Source of the DNA: Pseudomonas piscis
GTDB lineage: Bacteria > Pseudomonadota > Gammaproteobacteria > Pseudomonadales > Pseudomonadaceae
Length of the DNA stretch: 64,000 nt
Direction of reading: 5' to 3'
Assembly (NCBI RefSeq): GCF_009380155.1
Contig: NZ_WHUV01000004.1
Span: 372,001-436,000, forward strand
Every line of letters begins with the position of its first letter. Positions within the stretch are counted from its first letter, which is position 1. Below the pieces are notes generated by a model. That model worked only from the letters and a program-made list of their open reading frames with translations, had not been told where the DNA came from and ran no database searches. Positions 1-7,942 of this stretch are shown one piece after another. A program made the position numbers and the translations under genes.

Positions 1-147
1 GTTGTGGCCAAGCCTGTCGAGCAGTGCGCAGCGGGCGACCTCCAGGTACTTGACGTAATGTCCGTGCCAGACCACGTGCATGGTGTCGACATCGAAGAAC
101 GGCACCAGGATCTGGGTATCGACGTAGATCGCTCCCTGGCTACGCAT
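1..147 (-). CDS. Acyl-CoA thioesterase, hotdog fold (4HBT/YbgC-like), N-terminal part only
   Basis: Only the first 49 codons are present; the rest lies beyond the left edge. The frame starts MRSQGAIYVD and carries DTMHVVWHGHYVKYLEVAR-like residues at about 21-39. These match the D-x-M-x-x-V-x-H-x-x-Y signature of 4-hydroxybenzoyl-CoA thioesterase-type hotdog enzymes, in which the Asp is catalytic. The ATG at 147 overlaps the last 8 bases of the upstream ammonia-lyase gene, so it is the distal partner in the same operon. In aryl-polyene clusters a thioesterase of this class follows the ammonia-lyase and is thought to release or edit acyl intermediates; that role is inferred from context. Confidence 0.85.
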   Translation of the reverse strand, partial: MRSQGAIYVDTQILVPFFDVDTMHVVWHGHYVKYLEVARCALLDRLGHN

Positions 148-1684
148 GCAACCTCCAGTGTTGTTCGGCGATACGTTGCAGGCACAGGCGCAGTTCGCCC
201 TCCAGGGCGCGGTCCTCGATCACCGGTGGAAAATCCTCGGCCAGTTGCGCGCGCATGGCCGCCAGGGCCGCCGGCAAGGCTCGGGCGTCGGCTTCGCGGC
301 TGCGCAGCCAGACGCCCTGGTTGGCGGCCAGCAGGGTCGCGGCGGCCACTTGTTCGGTGAGCTCCAGCACGCGCAGCGCATCGCGGGCGGCAATGGTGCC
401 CATGCTCACCTTGTCCTGGTTGTGGCACTCGGTGGAGCGCGAGAACACGCTGGCCGGCAGGGTGTTCTTCAAGGCTTCGGCGGTCCAGGCGCTGGCGCCG
501 ATCTGCACCGCCTTGAAGCCATGGTTGAGCATTGCCCGTTCAGCCGTCGCGCCGGACAGGTTGCTCGGCAGGCCGTGGTTGTAGCGCACGTCCACCAGCA
601 GTGCCAGTTGCCGGTCCAGCAGGTCGGCGACGTTGGCCACCAGGTTCTTCAGGCTATCCATGGCGAAGGCGATGTGCCCGCCATAGAAGTGCCCGCCGTG
701 GAGCACCCGCTCGGCCTCGGCGTCGATGATCGGGTTGTCGTTGGCGCTGTTGAGCTCGGTTTCGATGAACGAGCGCAACCAGCCCAGGCTGTCGGCCAGC
801 ACTCCCAGTACATGGGGCGCGCAGCGCAGGGAGTAGCGGTCCTGGAGACGATGCAGGGGCGCGGTGGGGGCGTCGATCGCCAGGTCCTGGCGCAGCCAGG
901 CGGCAACCTGGGTCTGGCCTGGATGGGGCTTGGCGGCGAACAGGCGTTCGTCGAAGTGCTCAGGGTTGCCTTGCAGGGCCACCACGTTCAGGGCCGTGAT
1001 CCGCGTCGCCAGGCGCAGTAGGTAGTCGGCGCGGGCGAAGGCCAGGCAGGCCAGGCCAGTCATCACCGCGGTGCCGTTCATCAGCGCCAGGGCCTCCTTG
1101 GGCCGTAGCACCAGGGGCTGCCAACCCAGCTCGCGGTGTACGTCGGCCGACTCGCGGCGTTCGCCGCGGAACAGCACCTGGCGCTCCCCGGACAGGGTGG
1201 CGGCCACGTAGGACAGCGGCGTCAGGTCGCCACTGGCGCCCACCGAGCCTTCCTGGGGGATCAGCGGCAGGATGTCCAGGTCGAGGAAGGCTTGCAGGCG
1301 TTCCAGCAACTCCACGCGCACTCCGGACATGCCGTGGCACAGCGACTGCAGGCGCGCCGCGAGCACCGCCCGGGTCGCCTGGGGTTCGAGCAACTGGCCC
1401 AGGCCGCAGCCGTGGAAGGTGTACAGGTGCCGGGGCAGCTCCTCGACATGCTCCAGTGGCACCGCCACCACGCAGGAGTCGCCGTAACCTGTGGTCACGC
1501 CGTAGATCACCCCTTCCTTGTCCAGCAGGGAGTCGAGGAACTGCGCGCCCTTGGCGATACGCTGGCGCCAGGCCGCATCGGCTTGCAGGCGCGCTAGCGC
1601 CTGGCGGTTGGCCAGGGCCAGCACGTCCTCGATGCGCAAGGGATGTTCGCCGAAGGTGACCGGCTCAGGAGTCGAGGTTGTCAT
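140..1684 (-). CDS. Aromatic amino acid ammonia-lyase (HAL/PAL/TAL family)
   Basis: A 514-residue member of the histidine/phenylalanine/tyrosine ammonia-lyase family, near the usual length of bacterial members. The Ala-Ser-Gly triad that cyclises into the MIO cofactor is at residues 150-152 inside GASGDLTPL. The downstream NxDNP-type stretch (SANDNPIID) and the QDxxS-like NQDKVSMG segment are also present. The ATG at 1684 (MTTSTPEP) is chosen because the frame further upstream lies inside the acyltransferase gene, with which it overlaps by 20 bp. It sits in an aryl-polyene-type operon, not beside hut genes, so the likely reaction is deamination of Tyr or Phe to an aryl acrylate precursor. Substrate choice cannot be read securely from the sequence. 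Confidence 0.9.
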   Translation of the reverse strand: MTTSTPEPVTFGEHPLRIEDVLALANRQALARLQADAAWRQRIAKGAQFLDSLLDKEGVIYGVTTGYGDSCVVAVPLEHVEELPRHLYTFHGCGLGQLLEPQATRAVLAARLQSLCHGMSGVRVELLERLQAFLDLDILPLIPQEGSVGASGDLTPLSYVAATLSGERQVLFRGERRESADVHRELGWQPLVLRPKEALALMNGTAVMTGLACLAFARADYLLRLATRITALNVVALQGNPEHFDERLFAAKPHPGQTQVAAWLRQDLAIDAPTAPLHRLQDRYSLRCAPHVLGVLADSLGWLRSFIETELNSANDNPIIDAEAERVLHGGHFYGGHIAFAMDSLKNLVANVADLLDRQLALLVDVRYNHGLPSNLSGATAERAMLNHGFKAVQIGASAWTAEALKNTLPASVFSRSTECHNQDKVSMGTIAARDALRVLELTEQVAAATLLAANQGVWLRSREADARALPAALAAMRAQLAEDFPPVIEDRALEGELRLCLQRIAEQHWRLHA

Positions 1685-2612
1685 CGGTTTTCCAGAATGG
1701 GTAGAAGTTGAACCACTGTTGCGGGGCTTGCAGGCAGTAATGGCCCAGGCGCTCGGCATAGCGCGTGGCCCATTGGGCGATCACTTGCTGGCGGTCGCTG
1801 CGCTTCCACTGCACGGCCTCGGCGAAAGGTTCGAGGATCACTCGGTAGCGCCCCTGCTGCTTGAGGCAGAGCAACAGGTTGACCGGGCACTTGAGCAGCC
1901 CGGCCAGCAGCCAGGGCCCCTGGGGAAAGGCCGCCGGCTGGCCGAGGAAATCCACCTGCACGTTGCGCCCGCCATGCAGCGGCACTCGGTCGCCGGCGAT
2001 CGCCAGCCACTCGCCGCGCTCCAGGCGCTGGCTCAGTTGCAGCATGATCGCCGGGTCCAGCTCACTGACCTGGACCAGCCGCAGGTTGCTGGCCCCGGCC
2101 TCGCCCAGCAGGCGGTTGAAGCGTTCGGCGTGCCGGGTATGCACCAGCACGTTCATGGTCACCTGCTCGCCGAGTTCGGCCAGGGCCCGGCAGACTTCCA
2201 GGTTGCCCAGGTGGGCGCCCACCAGCAGTTGTCCGCGTTCGCCGCGCAGTTGCTGGCGCAGGCCTGCCGGGTCGAGGATCTCGATCTGTTCCAGGCGCAG
2301 CTTGCCGTTCCACACATCGAGCTTGTCCAGCAGGGCCTCGGCGAAGGCCATGAACTGGCCGAATACCCGGCGCTGGCTGGGCAGCAGGTCTTCGCGCTGG
2401 TGGAAGCGGGCCAAGCGCAGCTGGTATTGCCAGATGCTGCGGCGGGCGCTGCGGCCAAACAGGAAGAAGTACAGGACGATGGCGTACAGCAGCGGGCTCA
2501 GCACCCGGCGGCCCAGGGTCCGTACGCCGAAGGCGGTGAGTTTCATCAGCCAGAAGCTGCCGCGTTCGCGGCGTTCGGCCCAATGCCTGTTGGAGGAGGG
2601 CTCGAGGTTCAT
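1665..2612 (-). CDS. LpxL/HtrB-type lysophospholipid acyltransferase of the aryl-polyene cluster
   Basis: A 315-residue protein of the LpxL (lipid A lauroyltransferase) superfamily. The catalytic H-x4-D/E motif appears as GAHLGNLEV in the middle of the protein, and a hydrophobic N-terminal segment (LLYAIVLYFFLF) would anchor it in the inner membrane. The ATG at 2612 shares bases with the TGA of the upstream glycosyltransferase (ATGA overlap), which fixes the start. In aryl-polyene clusters this enzyme is proposed to transfer the polyene or an accompanying acyl chain onto a membrane lipid anchor. Nothing here suggests true lipid A acylation, since the nearest LPS gene is more than 40 kb away. 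Confidence 0.88.
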   Translation of the reverse strand: MNLEPSSNRHWAERRERGSFWLMKLTAFGVRTLGRRVLSPLLYAIVLYFFLFGRSARRSIWQYQLRLARFHQREDLLPSQRRVFGQFMAFAEALLDKLDVWNGKLRLEQIEILDPAGLRQQLRGERGQLLVGAHLGNLEVCRALAELGEQVTMNVLVHTRHAERFNRLLGEAGASNLRLVQVSELDPAIMLQLSQRLERGEWLAIAGDRVPLHGGRNVQVDFLGQPAAFPQGPWLLAGLLKCPVNLLLCLKQQGRYRVILEPFAEAVQWKRSDRQQVIAQWATRYAERLGHYCLQAPQQWFNFYPFWKTDDNLDS

Positions 2613-3370
2613 GTGCGCCACCGCCGCCAGAGAATCAGAGGCAGGCGCGCGAGCATGCCGAAGAACAGCTTGGCGTGCATCCCGGAAATCAGGGCGTTGT
2701 CGTGCCACAGGCGAAAGTGCGACAGGCCGTCCTGGGGATAGTGGACCCGGGTCGGCAGCCAGAGCATGGCCTGGTTGCGCCAGGACAGGCGCACGAGGAT
2801 TTCCGGGTCGAAGTCCATGCGCCGGCCCAGGGCCACTGAATCGACCAGGGCCAGGGTGGGTGCCAGGGGATAGACCCGGAAACCGCACATGGAGTCCGGG
2901 ATCTGCAACGACAGGCTGTTGATCCACACCCAGACATGGGTCAGGTAGCGGGCATAGAGGCGGCCCTTGGGCACGCTGGCGTCGTACTGTGGATAACCGC
3001 AGACCAGGGCCTGGGGCGACTGGCGCGAACAGTGGATGAAGTTATCCACAGCGCTCAGGTCGTGCTGGCCGTCGGCGTCCACTTGCAGGGCATGGCTGAA
3101 GCCCAGGCGTGCGGCCTCCCGCAGGCCGGCCATGACCGCGCCGCCCTTGCCCTGGTTGACCGCCAGGCGCACCAGGAACACTTGCTCGCGCTCGGCCAGG
3201 CGTTGCAGCACGCTGGCGCATCCGGGGCTGCTGGCGTCGTCCACCAGGATGCAGGGCAGGCCCTGTTCCCGCAGGGCGTCGACCACCGCCGGCACGGCGC
3301 CTTCGTGGTTGTAGACCGGGATCACCGCGCAAGGGTTATGCACAGGCGCCTGGCTGGGCAACTTATCCAC
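2609..3370 (-). CDS. Family 2 glycosyltransferase (aryl-polyene cluster)
   Basis: A GT-A fold glycosyltransferase of 253 residues. VIPVYNHE begins the nucleotide-sugar binding fold, ILVDDAS follows, and QVDADGQHD carries the DxD metal/nucleotide motif, so the protein resembles dolichol-phosphate-mannose-synthase-like family 2 enzymes. I take GTG at 3370 as the start: it overlaps the end of the ligase gene by 8 bases and has GGAGGA 5 nt upstream. A longer in-frame ATG at 3418 would run deep into the ligase gene. The likely role is to glycosylate the lipid anchor of the aryl polyene. Substrate and product are not deducible from the sequence. Confidence 0.88.
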   Translation of the reverse strand: MDKLPSQAPVHNPCAVIPVYNHEGAVPAVVDALREQGLPCILVDDASSPGCASVLQRLAEREQVFLVRLAVNQGKGGAVMAGLREAARLGFSHALQVDADGQHDLSAVDNFIHCSRQSPQALVCGYPQYDASVPKGRLYARYLTHVWVWINSLSLQIPDSMCGFRVYPLAPTLALVDSVALGRRMDFDPEILVRLSWRNQAMLWLPTRVHYPQDGLSHFRLWHDNALISGMHAKLFFGMLARLPLILWRRWRT

Positions 3371-5036
3371 AGCTGTCCTCCAGCAGGATACGGCCGCTGG
3401 AACAGGCAGCCCCGGCATTGAGGTAGGCGAAGTACAGCTTCTGGCGCTGGGTGTCGAAGCGCAGGTTCAACTGGATGCGATCGCCGGGGCGTATCAGTTG
3501 CTGGAACTTCAGCACTTCCATCCCGGCGAAACGGCCCGGCAGTTCCAGCAGGCGCTGGCCGAGGGCCAGGGCCCAGTCCACCTGCACCACCCCGGGAAGG
3601 ATCGGCGCCTGGGGAAAGTGCCCGCTGAAATAGGCCAGGTCCGGGGGGATCGCCAGTTGCAGCTGCCACTCGTCGTCCTGCTGCAATTGGGCCAGGACTT
3701 CCGGCTCCCGCGGGCGCGGTGCCTGGAGCAGGGCCTGGACCTGGGCCTGGGGCAGCTTGCCCTGGGCGGTGAGCGGCAACTGGCGCAGCAGGCGCCAGCG
3801 CCGGGGCAGGGCCAGGGCCTCGCAATGCTGGGCCAGGTGCTGGCGCAAGGCCTGGACCAGGTGGCGCCGGCCCTGGTTGCGCAGTACATGCAGGCCGGCT
3901 TCGTCGAGCACCAGCAGGGCGCCCAGGTAGGCACGGTTCTCCTCGATCACCCCAAGGCGGGCCTCGGCGACCCAGGCGTGGCTTTCCAGGGCCTGCTCCA
4001 GCATGGGCAGGGAGATGCGTTTTTCTTCCAGCTTGACGATGCGGTCCAGGCGCCCCAGCAGTTCGAAGCGACCGTCGGTGGTGATCCGCGCGGCATCGGC
4101 ACTGTGTTCCACGTGTCCGGCCGGCAGGTAGGGCGAGGCGATCAACAGCGCGCCGTCGGCATCCTGGCCCAGTTGCACATCGGCGAAGGGTTGCCACAGT
4201 GTCGCGCCCTGGCGCCAGGCGATCCCGCCGGTCTCGGAGCTGCCGAGGATCTCCGTGGGCCATTGCCCCAGGCGCTGCTGCAAGCTCGCGGCGGCGGGCG
4301 CGGGCAAGGCGCCGCCGGAAGAAAATACCCGCCGGACCTGGCTCAGGGCCGGCCAGTCGAGGTTGTCGCCCATGCGCTTGAGCAGTGCCGGGCTGGCCAC
4401 CCAGGCGAATGCCGGGCATTCGCGGCTGGCCCGTTGCAGGTCTTCGGGGAACGCCAGTTGGCGCCGCAGGAACGGGCGACCGGCGCACAGCGGCCAGAGC
4501 ACCCGGAACAGCAGGCCATAGATGTGCTGGGTGGCGACGCTGCCGATGATCCAGGCCGGGCCCAGGTCGTGGCCCCAGAGCTGCTCCAGGGCCTGTACTT
4601 CATTGGCCAGCTGGCGCAGTCGCTTGTCGATGCGCTTGGGTTCGCCGCTGGAACCGGAGGTGCACAGGCTCAGGCGGCAGGTGTCCAGGTCCAGTTCGGC
4701 CGCCGCCAGGGGGCCGGTCGCGGTTGCCGGCAGTGGCGGGTCCTGGTCGGTCAGCCACAAGTCGACCTCCGTCGCCCAGCGCTGGCGGGTCTGGGCTTGC
4801 AGATCGGCGGGCAGCAGCACGCTGGCCCCGGCACGCCAGGCTCCGAGCAGGGCCACCGCCAGTTCCACGGCATCTTCCAGGTGGATCGCCACGCGCTCGA
4901 CGTGCAGCTCCCGGAGGGTCGCGGCCAGGCCAAGGGCCCGGGCCTGCAGGGCCGCAAGGTCGATATCGGGATGGGCACCGGCCAACCGTGGCCCTTGTGT
5001 CTCGAGCAAGAGCTGCTCAAGGGGAATCCAGTTCAT
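3363..5036 (-). CDS. AMP-ligase/acyl-ACP synthetase fused to a hotdog dehydratase
   Basis: A 557-residue two-domain protein. Residues 1 to about 430 form an adenylate-forming enzyme, with the phosphate loop TSGSSGEPK at roughly 120-135 and the GRLDRIVKLEEKRIS hinge region near 335. The last 110 residues are a FabA/FabZ-like hotdog domain with GHFP...PILPGV, whose putative catalytic His is near residue 473. Aryl-polyene clusters encode both activities, to load the aryl starter onto ACP and to dehydrate 3-hydroxyacyl-ACP; here they are on one chain. The start overlaps the stop of the upstream membrane protein gene (ATGA). The starter is presumably an aryl acid from the ammonia-lyase branch, which is inference. 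Confidence 0.88.
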   Translation of the reverse strand: MNWIPLEQLLLETQGPRLAGAHPDIDLAALQARALGLAATLRELHVERVAIHLEDAVELAVALLGAWRAGASVLLPADLQAQTRQRWATEVDLWLTDQDPPLPATATGPLAAAELDLDTCRLSLCTSGSSGEPKRIDKRLRQLANEVQALEQLWGHDLGPAWIIGSVATQHIYGLLFRVLWPLCAGRPFLRRQLAFPEDLQRASRECPAFAWVASPALLKRMGDNLDWPALSQVRRVFSSGGALPAPAAASLQQRLGQWPTEILGSSETGGIAWRQGATLWQPFADVQLGQDADGALLIASPYLPAGHVEHSADAARITTDGRFELLGRLDRIVKLEEKRISLPMLEQALESHAWVAEARLGVIEENRAYLGALLVLDEAGLHVLRNQGRRHLVQALRQHLAQHCEALALPRRWRLLRQLPLTAQGKLPQAQVQALLQAPRPREPEVLAQLQQDDEWQLQLAIPPDLAYFSGHFPQAPILPGVVQVDWALALGQRLLELPGRFAGMEVLKFQQLIRPGDRIQLNLRFDTQRQKLYFAYLNAGAACSSGRILLEDSCG

Positions 5037-5578
5037 CTACGGCCTCTTACCCGTTGGCGCAACAGCCATTCGATGGCGAACAGCAAGCCCATCAGCCCGT
5101 AGGCGATCAGGCCGTTGTACAGCATCCACCAGTCCAGCGGCGCCCAGAGTGTCAGCGCAGCGGCGATCAGGCCATTGCAGAGGAAGAACAGACTCCAGGC
5201 GATAGTCACCTGGCGGGTGTAGCGTATGGCCTGTGGCGGCAGCTCCGGCTCGCTGAGGCGGGCCAGGCGCTCGGCCACTGGCGGGCCGTACTTGAGGCTC
5301 AGGCCGAACACCCCCAGCATGCAGGCGCTGATCAGCACCGGGTACCAGCGCAGCAGCCCCGGGCGGTCGAACCAGGCCAGCAACAGGCAGAAGACGAGCG
5401 CGGCACCGGCCATCCACAGGCTGCCGGGACGGCGCTCACCGGTCAGTGCCCGAACCAGCCACAGGCTGCCCAGCAACAGGCCGAACTGCCATGGCGCGAA
5501 GTGCTCCATGCCGAAGTACACGGCGAAGGGATAAAGCAGGCCGGCCAGCAACAAGCCCAGGCCGATCAGGCGGTTCAT
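5033..5578 (-). CDS. Small polytopic membrane protein of aryl-polyene clusters (COG4648-like)
   Basis: A 181-residue integral membrane protein with four to six hydrophobic segments, including GLGLLLAGLLYPFAVYF at the N-terminus and LMGLLFAIEWLL near the C-terminus, and an Arg-rich C-terminal tail. It matches the conserved membrane protein found between the acyl carrier protein and ligase genes in aryl-polyene clusters, whose biochemical role I do not know. The start and stop codons both overlap neighbouring genes by 4 bases, so translation is probably coupled. Confidence 0.75.
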   Translation of the reverse strand: MNRLIGLGLLLAGLLYPFAVYFGMEHFAPWQFGLLLGSLWLVRALTGERRPGSLWMAGAALVFCLLLAWFDRPGLLRWYPVLISACMLGVFGLSLKYGPPVAERLARLSEPELPPQAIRYTRQVTIAWSLFFLCNGLIAAALTLWAPLDWWMLYNGLIAYGLMGLLFAIEWLLRQRVRGRR

Positions 5579-5829
5579 GCGGCCGGCTGGACCAGACGAT
5601 AGACCGCCTCGACCACGTCGTTGACGGTACGCACCGACTTGAACTCCTCGGCGGCGATTTTCTTGCCGGTCTGGCGCTTGATGTGGTCGATCAGGTCGAC
5701 GGCGTCGATGCTGTCGATTTCCAGGTCCTGGTACAGGTTGGAGTCCAGGCTGATGCTCGACGGCTCCACTTCGAAGAGTTCGACCAGGGCATCGCGCAGG
5801 GTATTGAAGATGTCGTCACGGGTTTGCAT
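5575..5829 (-). CDS. Acyl carrier protein 1 (aryl-polyene cluster)
   Basis: An 84-residue acidic acyl carrier protein. The phosphopantetheine attachment site is Ser40 in DLEIDSIDAVDL, within the usual four-helix layout. The gene lies 9 bases after the second ACP gene. Aryl-polyene systems use two distinct ACPs, one for the starter and one for chain extension; which of the two this is cannot be told from the sequence. It should be a cytosolic shuttle for the growing polyene. Confidence 0.92.
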   Translation of the reverse strand: MQTRDDIFNTLRDALVELFEVEPSSISLDSNLYQDLEIDSIDAVDLIDHIKRQTGKKIAAEEFKSVRTVNDVVEAVYRLVQPAA

Positions 5830-5838
5830 GGTCGGTTC

Positions 5839-6111
5839 TCAAGCTGCCTGTTTTGCGCTGACGAAGGCCGCGAGGCTCGCCACGTTGCTGAAGTGATTGC
5901 GGGTGTCCTTGGCGTCGGCGTCGATCTTGATGCCGTACTTCTTCTGGATCGCCAGGCCCAGTTCCAGGGCGTCCACCGAGTCCAGGCCGAGGCCTTCGCC
6001 GAACAGTGTCTGCTGGTCGCCGATGTCCTGGGCGCTGATGTCTTCCAGGCCCAGGGCATCGATGATCAGCAGTTTGATTTCAAGCATCAGGTCCGGGTGC
6101 GTATCGCTCAT
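5839..6111 (-). CDS. Acyl carrier protein 2 (aryl-polyene cluster)
   Basis: A 90-residue acyl carrier protein with Ser45 in GEGLGLDSVDALEL as the predicted phosphopantetheine site. The ATG at 6111 (MSDTHPDL) is preferred over an in-frame ATG 28 codons upstream because that extension is Arg/Pro-rich and lies inside the acyltransferase gene. It overlaps that gene by 32 bp. The sequence around the modified Ser (GLDSVD) differs from ACP 1 (EIDSID), so the two are not a recent duplication. Confidence 0.92.
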   Translation of the reverse strand: MSDTHPDLMLEIKLLIIDALGLEDISAQDIGDQQTLFGEGLGLDSVDALELGLAIQKKYGIKIDADAKDTRNHFSNVASLAAFVSAKQAA

Positions 6112-6901
6112 CTTTGGCGAGCTCCTTGGTGAAATAGTTGTGCAAGTGCTCATTGAGCTTGCGCGAAGTCTGGGGCGCCGGGCCCTGGGCGGCAAAGGTC
6201 TGTGGGTCTATATCGGCACCGACATGAAAACTGAAGTGCACCCGGCGTTGCGGGATCCGGTACCAGGGCTCGGCCTTGGTCAGCGTGCTGGGGCTGACCC
6301 GGATCACCACTGGAGTGATGAGCTTGGCACCGCGCAGGGCGATCGCCGCGGCTCCCCGATGAAAGGCGGGCGCTGCGCCAGGAAGGGTGCGGGTGCCCTC
6401 GGGAAAGACGATCAGCGTCTGGCCTTCGTGCAGAGCCCCGCAGGCGTTCTCGAGCATCTCCAGGCTGCCGTCGTTGCTGATGTACTGGGCCGCGCGCACC
6501 GGGCCACGGGTGAAGGGGTTGTTCCACAGGCTGTCCTTGACCACGCAGTTGGCGTCGCGCACCAGGCCGATCAGGAACACCACGTCGATCAGCGACGGGT
6601 GGTTGGCGATGATCATCTGGCCCGGGCGCCCCAGTTGCCCGGCGCCCTGGACCTCGTAGGTGAGTACGCCGCACCTGGCCATCCAGCGGATGAACAGCCA
6701 GAACAGCCGGCTGATGGTCTTGCGCGCCCGCAACCGCTGGCGCAGGGCATCCCCGGGCAGGCAGGCCAGCAGCGGGAAGATCACCAGGCGCAGGCACAAA
6801 CCACCTATTCCGAACACTGCAAAGCTCAGCGCCGTGGCCACCAGGCGCCAGTAATAGGCATCGCGCCCCTTGGTCTTCACTGGTTGCGTTGCCAGGTCCA
6901 T
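6080..6901 (-). CDS. 1-acylglycerol-3-phosphate-type acyltransferase (PlsC family, aryl-polyene cluster)
   Basis: A PlsC-family acyltransferase of 273 residues, with the H-x4-D catalytic motif in ANHPSLIDVV and the acceptor-binding block FPEGTR. Hydrophobic segments near residues 15-50 should place it at the inner membrane. The ATG at 6901 (MDLATQPV) overlaps the end of the ketosynthase-like gene by 25 bp. Together with the LpxL-like enzyme of the same operon, it fits the idea that the pigment is attached to a lipid carrying two acyl chains. Confidence 0.88.
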   Translation of the reverse strand: MDLATQPVKTKGRDAYYWRLVATALSFAVFGIGGLCLRLVIFPLLACLPGDALRQRLRARKTISRLFWLFIRWMARCGVLTYEVQGAGQLGRPGQMIIANHPSLIDVVFLIGLVRDANCVVKDSLWNNPFTRGPVRAAQYISNDGSLEMLENACGALHEGQTLIVFPEGTRTLPGAAPAFHRGAAAIALRGAKLITPVVIRVSPSTLTKAEPWYRIPQRRVHFSFHVGADIDPQTFAAQGPAPQTSRKLNEHLHNYFTKELAKDERYAPGPDA

Positions 6902-7599
6902 GTGCGATTCATCCAGGCATGTTGGCAATAAGGTTGCGGCCCGAGCAGGGTACGCAACAGGTTCAGGGCGTGGGGCCATTGGGTTGGAGCCTGGGGCCGG
7001 CTGCCGGTGCCATCCAGGGACAGTTGCCATTCCTCGCCGGGGGTCAGCAGCAGGCCCAGGGCATAGGGAAAGGGCACATCGTCGATCCAGTCGGCGTAGG
7101 CCTGGGGTGGCTGCTCCTCGGTGATCACCAGCAGTACGTGGGACGCGCCGTCGGCCAACAGCGCCGCAGCTTCCAGCATGCCGTGCTCCAGGCCGTCCCC
7201 GGCCGCAGCCAGGGCGGTCATCTCGCTGGTCTCGCCCCGCATGATGGACCACAGGCCGATCACCGCGTTGTGCACCGAGAGACTGAACTGGGTGGGCGAC
7301 AACGGTTGCTCGGCGGCCAGGTCGCTGAGTATCTCCAGGGTTCGCGGGGTTTCGCCATGGCGGGAAATGAACACCAGGGGCAGGTGCTCGAGGCCCTCGG
7401 CCAGGGGCCAGCCAACGCTGAAGGCCATGCGGGCCAGGCGACTGAGGCGACGGCGCTGCATGGCGGGCAGGAAGGAAACGTCCGGAGCGCTATCGCTGCT
7501 GGCCGGCAGGGCCGGCTGCTGGCACCAGGCCTGCCAGGCGTCCACGCCCTCGAGCCCAGGGGCCCACGCACGCCATTGAGCGATATTGAACTTGATCAC
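6877..7599 (-). CDS. Beta-ketoacyl synthase-like chain length factor
   Basis: The first gene of the operon, 240 residues, much shorter than a full ketosynthase (about 400). It matches the short N-terminal ketosynthase domain family found in aryl-polyene clusters as a chain length factor. The stretch SVHNAVIGLW resembles ketosynthase structure, but no Cys-His-His triad is visible, so it is probably a non-catalytic partner of a full ketosynthase encoded past the left edge. The start is GTG at 7599; a nearby ATG at 7609 is out of frame. It lies 87 nt downstream of the predicted transcription start. Confidence 0.85.
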   Translation of the reverse strand: MIKFNIAQWRAWAPGLEGVDAWQAWCQQPALPASSDSAPDVSFLPAMQRRRLSRLARMAFSVGWPLAEGLEHLPLVFISRHGETPRTLEILSDLAAEQPLSPTQFSLSVHNAVIGLWSIMRGETSEMTALAAAGDGLEHGMLEAAALLADGASHVLLVITEEQPPQAYADWIDDVPFPYALGLLLTPGEEWQLSLDGTGSRPQAPTQWPHALNLLRTLLGPQPYCQHAWMNRTWTWQRNQ

Positions 7600-7692
7600 T
7601 TGGTTTCATCCCGCCCCTGCGGGCTTTCTTGACGTGGTGCGGCGCTGGGGGTGGCGCCTGGCCAGGATGACGCGTAAGCGCCAGTGGCGCGC

Positions 7693-7721
7693 ATTATCCC
7701 GGTGCAACAGTCATGTAGCAA
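7693..7721 (-). promoter_or_regulatory. Sigma70-like promoter of the aryl-polyene operon
   Basis: On the minus strand, TTGCTA (7721-7716) and GATAAT (7698-7693) are separated by exactly 17 bases. The predicted transcript would have an untranslated leader of about 85 nt before the GTG at 7599. This is inferred from the consensus only. Confidence 0.5.
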
Positions 7722-7762
7722 ATAGCGGATGGGCTGCTGGTCGCAAATGAGAAGAATCTGCC

Positions 7763-7786
7763 GTGGGGCGAAAGCCCCTTCGCCAC
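7763..7786. repeat. REP-like palindrome
   Basis: GGGGC-GAAA-GCCCC (7765-7778) is a hairpin with a GAAA tetraloop, flanked by GTG and TTCGCCAC. It resembles the GTGGCGA... REP palindromes common between pseudomonad genes. A single copy is seen in this window. Confidence 0.4.
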
Positions 7787-7942
7787 CATCGGCTGCCAGG
7801 GCCTTGTGCAGGCGCCTGGCAGCGGGGCTGGCGCAGTAGCCGACCGGTCCCGGGATAGCCGGCCGAACTTGTGTTGCCGAGGTAGCTAAGGGGCGGCGTC
7901 GGCTACTACACTCGGTGATCTTTGATACACGGAGGTCTAGCT

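Larger units (their letters stand above)
7600..7942. other. Intergenic region between the divergent aryl-polyene operon and orphan parA gene
   Basis: A 343-base non-coding stretch. It holds a sigma70-like promoter for the leftward operon (7693-7721), a REP-like palindrome (7763-7786) and a 9-bp inverted repeat, GCTGCCAGG at 7792-7800 and its complement at 7815-7823. A GGAGGT ribosome binding site for the rightward gene is at 7931-7936. No open frame of note. Confidence 0.7.

Noticed and set aside
5..360. Plus-strand frames at the left edge
   Set aside because: Antisense to the thioesterase and ammonia-lyase genes; no recognisable domain.
140..1684. The ammonia-lyase as a hut operon HutH for histidine breakdown
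   Set aside because: It lies in a pigment-type operon with acyltransferases and ACPs, and no other hut gene is nearby.
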